This document shows, piece by piece, positions 35,901 to 44,984 of a stretch of 64,000 nucleotides of DNA. The number at the start of each line of letters is the position of its first letter. Position 1 is the stretch's first letter. This DNA is from Bryoerythrophyllum caledonicum (Eukaryota; Streptophyta; Bryopsida; Pottiales; Pottiaceae). The stretch spans positions 13,023,845 to 13,087,844 of the forward strand of contig OZ020524.1 of assembly GCA_963971425.1 (NCBI GenBank), in the 5' to 3' direction. The notes beneath the pieces were generated by a model. The model was not told the origin of the DNA, ran no database searches, and worked only from the letters and a program-made list of their open reading frames with translations. Position numbers and translations under genes: made by a program.

Positions 35901-38900
35901 CAGGTAGTTGTCGAAGAGTTGGCCTTGGGGTATGCACTTGGTATGGAGGTGAATGATTCACCAGGTGGATTGTCATACCTGGCCCGAGATGGATTCTGTG
36001 ATGTGGTGGGGCTTTAATCCAAGCTCTCTCGGATCCGAGAACATGATATTCTCGTGATAGATGAGCCCTACTGTTGCAGGTTTAAATGAGAGAAGGAAAG
36101 GAGAGGAGACATGATTTCATGAACTGTGTTCAAATCTACTATACTTATATCCAGGGTCTATTGTACTTATTCTCTCGAGGAGAATGAAAACATTTGGTTG
36201 ATTATTTTGGGGATGCAACATGTCTACATGCACATTCATGTGATATTATGGTATTGAGGATCAACACTACTTGGCCCTACATAAGTTTCAGGCGATAGAA
36301 TGATGTTTAGATTCATTTTGTCTTTGTCTCGATTTTACTTATTTGATTTCTTTGTTGTAGAAGTTACTTCCCATAATTGATGACGATATCTCCTCTGGAT
36401 CTGAGCCCCCTCAAAAGGTTTTAGTGCATAGAGCCCAAGTTTCTCAATCTCTTGAGGTCTCAGGAGATTCGTCTTCACATGAGGTTGCTGAAGCTGCAAT
36501 TGTAAGAGTTGAATACATTGTTGTTCTCATTTAGGAAGAATTGCATGCTTTCCTTTTACTTGAATTATCTTGGAGTCAAAAATTTAATAAATTTAATCAA
36601 GAATTACACTAGTGATAATTAAGAGGGCAATCCATTCATTGCTATGTCCTCATGTGAGGGAAAATGATCTCTTCCATGTTTAACAGATGTGATTTGTGTT
36701 GCTACTTCTACTACTTAGTGGTGTGATAACAGTATATTTTCCAAGTCTTGATTATTTTTGTCATTATCTTCATATGTACAAATTGTAATGACAATCGCAG
36801 GAAAATGTGTCACTTACGAGTCTATCTCAAGGGCACCTCGATGATCGTACTCCTGGATCTAATGAGACTGCCCAACCCGAATTTGGAGGTCTGGCAGATG
36901 ATGGTGAACTTGAAGGACCCGTTGATGAAGGCCTTGATAATGAAGAGAAGGAGTTGTTTGAATATGACTTGCGTCGTCTCCAGAAAGTGGATTCCGTGAC
37001 TTCAATTTCCTCATTAAGGATGAAGCCTGAGCATCTATTCCGCCTTCGCATCCCCTTGTGCAGACTTGTTTCTATGCCAATGGTAAGACCAACTCTTTCG
37101 TGCGACATTGTGAAACTTGAACAGGAGTTTGTTCATGGATATCGAGATGGGGCAGCAGTTTTTTATGTCTCCATCACTAATGAAGCTGGAGTGTGCATGG
37201 AGTTCACGACGGATGAGATTTCAAATTTTGGAACACTATGGAAGAAGGAGAATGACGTATTTGAATACCATGTAAGTTCAATACCCGAACTCAACTTCCT
37301 GAAGAATGCAAAATTTTTTGTTTGCGACGGCAATCACCGGCTTCTAGCTTGGATGAACCACATTTCCAGGCTTCATTCAGCTGATCCCACCTGGCACATC
37401 GCCGTTGACTGTATCGTACTGGAGACAAGGGGACGGATTGAATTGGTCATGCAAATTATGCATGACATAAACAAGTGAGTTTTTTGTCATAGACTGAATT
37501 ATGAGATCATTTTCTCATTCGGTTTTCTGCTTATAATTCTGCAGTAGATGTAGATTTCTGATCTCGATTCTGGTATCACTTCCAGGTCCACTGAGGACTC
37601 TCACGTAAAAACCAACTTGGTTCACACACTGTACCGGGTTCAGAAGTACGGTCTTCTGCCACTGGAGAGGTTTTGTGACTTGCTCAGACCATCAGAGAGG
37701 AGACGGTGTTCTTTGCAATTGCCTCGCAAAACTTGGTATTTACTACCGGTTGATGTCTTCACTGCATTTATTTTCAGGGTGAGACATATTACATGTTGAC
37801 TTTCAATTAACATTTTTGTGTTATTTTTTTGTTGAATTTTTATTTTAAACGTTCCATTAATGGATATAGTGCTTGATGCTTGTAGCAAGAAATTGCAGCC
37901 GCATCAGATGCTGCACTTCGACAATACCATGAGAACACACCAAATGATGAAAAAACAGACGTCGGTGTTGCGGATGCTATGAGACTAGGAGCTAAAGAGA
38001 AGTCCACGAAATTATATCAAAAGATGCACAAATTTCTCACCGTTGCCAATCCTACTCTTGGTCCAGGGTTTCTTGAAGAGGTTAGTTCTTCACATCGCTT
38101 TAATCCCTTCTAATCATTTTCATGATATGCATTCGATTCTATGATAATTTTTTCTCTTGGACTTATTATCAGGTGGAGAGTCATTGGAGCTCTAACGAAG
38201 TTCCAGAGATGACCTTGGAGAAACTCCAGATGGTAGCTACATGTTCCACTACTCCCTACCACAAAATTAAGTTTCTTCAGTGGTGGAACTCATCCATGCC
38301 ATCTCGGGACGCTAGGCATTTTCCGCCCAAGCCTGTTTCGGAGCTCCATCTTGGTCCATTTCTGAACAAATGCGTTTGGTATGCCGGGGTATGTTTACCA
38401 CTACTCATAGCAAGAAAATTTAATACTGAACAATAATAAATTTCGGGATTCATACTTAATTTCAAACTTTCTGATGCAATCTTGTAGATCGAAGATGCTG
38501 CTATTGAATTCCTTGATATGGTCATGAAGAAGGACAAAATCCCGATCAATATGAATGTACCACTCAAGCCGGAGCCTTTGAATGTGTACGTGGAAGGGTG
38601 GAGGCGCAAAATTTGGGATCACGGTTTTTGGGCAATTATTAAAGGAGCGAATCATTTCAAAAAGATTGACAACTTCAAGACTTTTGAAGGTTCAGGGCAG
38701 GCAGTGCAAAGAGTAATTTTCAGGTTTGATTTTCCTGACACTTCATTGTAAATTCTAATTCATTTTAATGCTTTTCATATCCACAATGACATTAATTAGT
38801 TGCTTTGTGTAAAATGGGCTTACTGTAGAAGTGCATTGTTTTAATCAATCTTATTTGAGTAGTTATGTGAAATTCTTATACGGACTTCCTTTATTGTTGA

Positions 38901-41119
38901 TTCCATTACTCTAGGTACTTCAAGTACGAGTTGGAACCAAAAGGTGCAATGGCTCATACAGATTTCCCACCTTTCTTGTCGTCTTGGTTGGACCGTAGTT
39001 CCAAGGAGTGTATGTTTACTCCTATTCAATTCCGCACCTTTACGACAGTCCACCTCAGTGGGGGAGGGTGGTACTTGGATTGCAATGTTACCTTCACCCA
39101 TCCATCAGAGGTTGAGCTGAGGAAATCCTTTGATGGCCTTGGTGCCATCACTTTGGATTTTGACGAGTTCGTCGGCCTCACAGAGAAACAAAAGAAGAGA
39201 GCCATTGCCAAAAGGGACGCCACTGATAAGAAGAAGGAGGAACGTCTCCAAGAGATTGTGACCTCAAAGGCAAAGAAAGAAGAGGAACGCTTGGCGAAGA
39301 AAGAATTGGATCGCTTGGCAATGGTAGCAGAGAAGGAAAGGGTGAAAGACAAAGGTAAGAAGGCTGATATTGGAGTCCCAATTCCAGCTTCTTCAACAGT
39401 GGACAGTGGCTCTCAGATGCTTGGTGGTTCGTATAGTGGTGTGATGAGGCCGGCTGCACTTCCTGAGTTCTCAGAGGATGTGATTACTCATGGGACACAA
39501 CTGATTGTCCTTGATGAAGACAATATGGAGAACTTTGGAGGATTAATTCTTAATATCTCCATCTCAAAGTTGTTGGAAAATATGGACACCACGACACCCA
39601 TAACATATACTGAGGTTTCCCAATTTCTGAAGAAGGTAATCTTTTCTTAAAATCGGTTGCATAACGTAAAATATTAAATGTCCATGGACATTTTGCAGAA
39701 TTTACTAACTGATTTACTCTCGTGATTTTTTTCTATAGTTTTCTGGAGATAAGGCTCGAAAGATCAATGGCGTGGCAGATATCAAGCCAACGGTGGACCT
39801 TGTTCTTTTTGACTGTCAGGAGAATTTGCCTGTACCAGGAGTGTCTATACCAGCGACTATGGTACCAATTTGGAATGAAGACAAAGAGTATGAAGACCTT
39901 CAGTCAGCTTTTGCATTTGCTGAACTCCATCTTCAAGACGATGGTTGTATGATCGTGTTCCACTCATTCTCTGCTGTTTCAAAAGGCAATATTCTTGGAC
40001 TTTGTGAGACATATCAGATGTTGAAGAAGAAGGAATGGTTGGGCATGAATCGTCTTCACTTGACTTCGGCATTGGATGTTACTACCACTGTGAGTTTTTT
40101 ATAGTGTTCTTTATTTTAATTCATACGTTACCGAAAGTGTCGTTTATCTTCTTGATATTGATGTTGTTTGTAAATTGACAGACGCAGAAGTTTGGAATCA
40201 GCCTCCTTGTGAAAGACCTCGGTAAGAAAGGAAAATCTAACTTCTCTTTCAAACGGTCAACCACAATGAAGAATGCAAGTGTTGACATCGGACGAGACGA
40301 CATGTTGATTAATTATACCACCGATCGAGACTTGGCGATGAATGGTGATATTCCGTGGCGGGGGCCTCGTCAGAAGGATCCTCGATTTTTCCAGCTTCTT
40401 TTGGAAGGCACGACCGTCGCTGGAGATTTGGTACTCGATTGCACTGCAGCTACAGGTGTGTAATCAACTATCTGGTTGTGTGTTTTAATTTCCATCCAGA
40501 AAATTATCTGTTTATTTATTTATCTAAGGTTTTGTTCTGCAAATTTAGGTGCATCAATTACCGCCTGTCTTGGTCTTCATCGACAAATCGTGGCTTTAGA
40601 GAAGGACACGGATTTGTTTGATGCCCTTCTAAAGCCCATGGAGGTGGCCCCTCCTGCCATCAAACCGCCTGAACCCAAAGCCGTGGAGGTGGCATCAGAA
40701 GATCCTGATGCCATGGTTGTCGTGCCTCGCAAATTCAATCGGAAGGCTAGATTCAGTAAGTGAGTGTATACATTTGATTTTCTCTCGTATTTTTATCTTT
40801 TTTTAACTTTTGTTCTAAATACTCTTATTGTACAATATCAATGTGCAGCGGTTCAGGATTGACATTAGCCACGACATTGGTGAAGAATCAGGGTCTTCTT
40901 TTAAGCCCAATGAAGTCATATGATCTGCCAATGTATGCGGAGAAGATGGCAATGGCATTTGCGGAGTTTGGTTGCTCTATATCAAAATCCAAGAAGTATG
41001 ATGATAATGTTTTGAAGTATATAGATGATTCAGCAGTTGAGGATAGAGAGCCATCAGAGTCATCTACGAGCTTGGATTTTATGTTAGAGGTTTCTACAAC
41101 TGAGTCTTCATCGTCTTAG
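32901..41119 (+). CDS. ParB-like / beta-class amino-methyltransferase-like cargo protein
   Basis: Twelve exons with GT-AG sites that stay in phase: 32901-32999, 36361-36501, 36801-37474, 37586-37778, 37886-38080, 38173-38388, 38488-38723, 38915-39635, 39739-40089, 40182-40455, 40549-40759, 40849-41119; about 1193 residues. Seen: an acidic N-terminus; residues about 165-330 shaped like ParB/sulfiredoxin domains (RIPLCRLV..., FVCDGNHRLLAW near 256, then a helix rich in acidic and Asn residues); a Lys/Glu coiled coil about 670-735; then DLVLFDCQENLP (about 845) and LQDDGCMIVFHSF, followed by DPRFFQLLLEG, GDLVLDCTAATGAS (about 1030) and IVALEKD. Motif IV-like before motif X/I is the circular order of beta-class N4-cytosine/N6-adenine methyltransferases, and bacterial and phage enzymes fuse ParB-like domains to them. 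DCQ in place of D/S-P-P-Y/W argues against normal catalysis, so it may only bind DNA. Exon 1 is the least certain part. Confidence 0.72.
33000..36360 (+). other. Long first intron of the cargo gene
   Basis: 3.36 kb between the GAC|GTAAGT donor and the TTGTAG acceptor. It has no convincing exon. It carries scattered CTCGGATCCGAG palindromes (separate entry), and near 34500-34620 short tandem repeats of 'gctggatcactgaa' type. If exon 1 is wrong, part of this is promoter instead of intron. Confidence 0.5.
33154..36039. promoter_or_regulatory. Palindrome cluster CTCGGATCCGAG (inner MULE)
   Basis: Perfect 12-bp palindromes at 33154-33165, 35022-35033, 35435-35446, 35645-35656 and 36028-36039, with at least seven near-matches between (for example about 33598, 33965, 34073, 34100, 34212 and 35168). 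The surrounding sequence is not conserved between copies, so these are not simply repeats of a longer unit. The core CGGATCCG is shared with the outer MULE's palindromes, but the flanks differ (CT/AG against GTTGT/ACAAC). This suggests a co-evolving binding site; function is inferred. Confidence 0.65.
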
Positions 41120-41456
41120 ACTCCTTGAGTTTTTAGAAACCTTAGATATTTTGTATTGATTTTATTATGATTGAATTTGTGTGCTTTATGGCTATATAAT
41201 TGGGTGATGTCTTCTTGATAATCATGTTATTCATCACATTCTTTACAGCAAACCATATACATTTTATAAATGTAATATATCCATTCAAACAATTTTTGTT
41301 CATGCTCCAATAATAATATTATAATCACATCAAATTTAACAATTTCAAACTTTTATAATCTCACGGTAATAGGTCCATCACTGTTTTTTCTTTATAAAAT
41401 GGTACAATAATCTCCATACTTCCTACCAAATTTTTCCGTCATGGCTTAAAAAATTC
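41120..41456. other. 3' flank of the cargo gene
   Basis: AT-rich, non-coding, between the cargo stop and the right terminal repeat; should include its polyadenylation site. No other feature seen. Confidence 0.5.
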
Positions 41457-41528
41457 AGCTCACCGCTCACCGCTCACTGCTCACCGCTCACCGCTCACCG
41501 CTCTAGGCTCACATAATAGCATTCCCCG
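41457..41528 (-). repeat. Right terminal inverted repeat with 7-bp iterations
   Basis: Inside the tip the sequence is an almost pure run of CTCACCG 7-mers (about seven units, one changed to CTCACTG), then CTCTAGGCTCACATAATAGC and the end. The same unit is sparser at the left end and present at both outer MULE ends. Repeated units at MULE ends are typical places for transposase binding; that role is inferred. Confidence 0.85.
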
Positions 41529-41537
41529 TTCAGTGTT

Positions 41538-43915
41538 ACAAGAACATATTGGAGACGCAATTTGAGGCCACTTGATTGCGTTGGATGGTTGTGTTGTCCG
41601 GATTGGCTCTAAAATGCTAGATGGGAATATGTGTTCTCGGATCTCTAAACTAATTTCTACTGTGAAACCGCGGATGGCTCATAAAATTAGTTATGGTTTC
41701 ATTTGGATTGGCACTGAAATGATGGATGGGGTAATATTTTTTTACATATCCTTAACTTGATTTTGGATCATGCTTTCCTTGGATGTTCTTGTTTTAAAGT
41801 GAAACCAGATACCGTGAAGTTAGTGAATTTCAAATCAGTTCTGGGCATAGCTCTTGTAGCAATCTAGATGATCATGCTTGTAGTCATATGCCAACCTCAA
41901 CATTTAGCCTTGCATAATTCAATATATTCTCCTCCAACGGTGACGATGCCAAGAGTTGAAGATCCGGAGTAGGTAAGTGTAACTCCAACATTCTTTCATA
42001 CTTCAGTTCTGCAATTAAATAGCATGCCTTCTATATATGTCTCCTTTTAAGTACAAATCCGATATCATTATGTATGATGATGTTGAAGCTAATGTAGATC
42101 TTGGATTCTCAAAAACAACAGTTGCATGGCTTGATCCTAGCCTTCATCAATTGTTTTGATTATGAATTTTGTGAATGAGACATAAGGGCAGCTTTTGAAT
42201 TTTGAAAACGAGTGATGACCTACTCAATATACTTGCCTTTTTAGCATTTGTTGTCCATTACTCGATATTCTACTAGAGTTATAATCAACTGTGAATCGTT
42301 ACGGGTCTTAAATTGTGCCTATTCCCAATTCATTATCACTCTCTTTTAGAAAAGGGTATGATCCTGAATATGAGAACCGTGACCAAAGTTGGCATCGATC
42401 ACATGTCGGGTCCAAAAACACATATGAGGGAAATTATAGTCTTGAACTTCGATTCTCAGCCTTGTATATGGTTCACAAACTCTAGGCACAAGGGAATAGA
42501 TGATATCCAATTCAGAACTTCGTACAGTACCAAATTGATTCTTGATGAATTAAGAAACATGGATATTTCACATCTAAAAAGCACCATGGACTAAGTTAAT
42601 CACTATATATTTAATTTTAAAATCTCATTTGTACCCTGACATCAAAAGACACTTTTACTAAACCATGTCAGAGCATCATTATATCTAGTATGTGCCTTCT
42701 CATTTCCATATCATCATCTTCTCTACTTATTAACATGATTTCTTGGACATCGCCTCCTGTATTTACTGATATTTCTCTATTTCCATAACATGTAACAAAC
42801 TTTAAACCCAACATAATAGAAGAATTATGTATACATTTATGAATATTTTCCATTCAGGTCAACTTCATTCTACTGGTGACGAGTCATATCTGTAAAAATT
42901 CATAGTAAACTAACAATGATGTTTAGTGTGTCCACATTATATGATTTATAAATGCAATAAAACTTTACTCTCAATGAATATTTTCATCCCCTTTGAGTAG
43001 TATGGATAATTATGCTCTAAGTAATAATTATCATCAAATGTAAAATAATATAACACTTTCAAATATTATAATGTGGATATAGTAACATCATTTTTAGTTA
43101 GATAATAGATTCATGGTGGCGGTTGTCGAGTCCGACAACTTCATCCACCTAATTGATTGGATGCTACCCTTGCAATAATACGAGTACTGAATGTAATACC
43201 TACATCTATATAGACCAGTTCTCAATTGGTCCCAACCTTCCTTTAATTTATTTGGTTTCTTCTTTTCGTCCCCCTGTTTTTTTTTACCTCAATCCTTTTC
43301 CTTACCACTTTCAATAAATTCACTTTTACATTCCTCTTTTTTTTCTCTCTTTTTTTCTTTTCATTTCATTCTCTTCTCGTTCTCCCTTCCTCCTAAACCC
43401 TAGTACTTCTTCCCTCGAGCCCGTTTCTTTTCTTTTTCTTCATTCTTAAAATCTTTAACATTTTGCCCTCTTTCATTCTTGAGACCCAGTGCATCCTGTC
43501 AAGAGGAGGTCCTTGCTTGCGCCTTTTGACTTGAGAGATCCTAGTACCAGAATTAATCTGTTGTAAACAAATTAATCTTAGAATAGGAATTACTAAAATG
43601 TTAAGAAAATTTAATTTACCAAAAATTTAAGGTAGACGAAAAAGAAATCTCAATGCATAATCAAAAACAAGAAAAGAAATCCAGATTTCAAATGTAGATA
43701 TAGGCTCTACTACTGCAAAAGTTCCACGCAAATAGGCTATATGACATCGAATCTTCCACAGATATTGGGTACTCTATAGCCAAATCTCCACGGTTAAATA
43801 TCCACTTTCTACAGAATTGGGGCAAGAAATTTCCGACAACTCATTGCTCACGTCCTACCGCTCACGTCCCACCGCTCATCGAGCATTGCTCACCGCTCAC
43901 AACCTAGCATTCCTG
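41538..43915. other. Right arm of the outer MULE
   Basis: Resumes outer MULE sequence after the second TTCAGTGTT. At about 42050-42115 a stretch (aagtacaaatccgatatcattatgtat...gtagatcttgga) closely matches 26595-26655, so part of the cargo gene's last exon is present twice in this element. A GTTGTCGAGTCCGACAAC-like palindrome lies near 43125. The end (43832-43915) is a GAGCGGT-type terminal repeat in reverse. No intact gene. Confidence 0.6.
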
Positions 43916-43925
43916 GTACACCAAG

Positions 43926-44160
43926 AAGTAGTAAGCGGACTACAAATACCCCTTTACTCGCCTCCTTCGCCCGTGGTGAAGCCCCTTTTACACCGGCGAA
44001 CCACACAATTTACATATAAACTGAATGATAACCGTAAATGAAAACCTCTCAAAACCATAGAACCAATGTGATCCACATGAAAAGACGCTAAAAGACTCAA
44101 CAAACAAAGGGTAGGCCGGGTGCAAGTAGAGCCCCATTGTTAATCGCCTCTAACACATTT
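43926..44160 (-). other. 3' internal end of the DNMT Gypsy
   Basis: Non-coding sequence after the integrase/PHD frame. With 19972-20170 it forms one block split by the outer MULE and reaching the left LTR. A second copy of part of it forms the odd left portion of that LTR. Confidence 0.55.
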
Positions 44161-44984
44161 TTAATGCTAGACTTTGTCAACTCAGACTCTCAATGTGCTA
44201 AACACTCAGGACAAGATCATTGACCCACTGGTACCTCTAAAAGAGATGGAGTTAAGCATTCTAAATGCCACCCCGTAGAACATAAGTCACAAGTAACCAT
44301 AGTGGCTGCTCGTTTGGCACTACCATACAACCGTAATCCAGTAGAGATGTGAGAGAGACCAGGGTATACTGTCCCATCAATGTGTGGCAAGTGGCAAGAC
44401 GCACAATTGCGTGTGTGATCCTTCCACTTCTTGCCATCAGGACCCTCCAACACTAACACCCCTGAGTCCTTCACCTCACGAACCCTTAAGATTACCCTTC
44501 ATGTTGTCACATCTAAGGTGGTGGGCGCTGCTTGTTGCAAATACACATAACTCCAAGCGTGAAACGCCACACCTGTGGTCGATAACCACCTCCCCGTATT
44601 GTAGCATAGCGCAACATATCCCGATGTTGAGCAATGGAGAGGTTCTCCAATGCCATAGGCATCACCCTTTTGAACAACTCTACACATTGCTCACACACTT
44701 GAGCCCACATGTCTAGATTGTCCATGTTAGCCAACACGGTGTCAGCATCTGCTTGAATGGCCTTCGGTAAAACCAGGTGCCTTCCAAACAATAGATAGTA
44801 AGGTGAAAAAGACGCCAAAGATGCTTGTTTGCAAAACCGATAGCCCATTGCTATCCACGGTAGCTGTAAATCCCAATCTTGATGATGTCATTTCTTCAAG
44901 CTGTACTTCCGAAGTCCCCTCTTGACGGTTTGCACCATGCGCTTCGCCAATCCATCTGCTTCGGGGTGGTCCCTTAAAGTAGTA
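44160..44984 (-). pseudogene. Integrase C-terminus and PHD finger (DNMT Gypsy)
   Basis: The minus strand opens with the end of the integrase core, DHPEADGLAKRMVQ. Gypsy integrases have Glu in DGxxER, and here it is Lys (codon 44942-44944), a G-to-A change that removes the third catalytic acid. PWIAMGYR and FSPYYLLFGR follow. After a frame change comes YVYLQQAAPTTLDVTT, and finally a C4HC3 PHD finger: CASC, MVTCDLC, GWHLEC, then SCPEC, with the usual Trp before the last pair changed to TGA. PHD fingers read histone H3 tails, often by H3K4 state, so this probably steered integration in the way chromodomains do in chromoviruses. It is inactive now. Confidence 0.8.

Larger units (their letters stand above)
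27040..41528. mobile_element. Inner MULE, largely intact, with a ParB/MTase-like cargo gene
   Basis: The 9-bp duplication TTCAGTGTT flanks it (27031-27039 and 41529-41537), the usual MULE TSD length. The terminal repeats pair as GCTATTTTGCGAGCC / GCTATTATGTGAGCC followed by TAGAGCGGTGAGC. The 14,489-bp element has two divergent genes: a two-exon transposase on the minus strand (27451-31175) and a multi-exon plus-strand gene (32901-41119) combining ParB-like and methyltransferase-like parts. Both frames are open, so this copy is younger than its host MULE. Large MULEs with a second gene are known (maize MuDR mudrB, Arabidopsis VANDAL VANC), but this cargo is not one I know from any of them. 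Confidence 0.92.
20171..43915. mobile_element. Outer Mutator-like transposon (decayed, interrupted)
   Basis: GTACACCAAG lies directly on both sides (20161-20170 and 43916-43925), giving a 9-10 bp TSD as is usual for MULEs. The terminal inverted repeats share an outer GAATGCT/CGACGCT-type tip, then GAGCGGTGAGC motifs. After removing the inner MULE and its TSD, about 9.2 kb remain. It holds a broken minus-strand transposase (20682-24331), a 262-bp tandem array, dispersed GTTGTCGGATCCGACAAC palindromes, and only last-exon scraps of the gene that the inner MULE carries complete. It sits in the 3' internal end of the DNMT Gypsy. Confidence 0.88.

Noticed and set aside
33154..36039. GGATCC palindromes as cloning (BamHI) or assembly artefacts
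   Set aside because: Copies vary in flanks, are spaced through unique sequence and occur with different flanks in two nested elements, which cloning would not produce.
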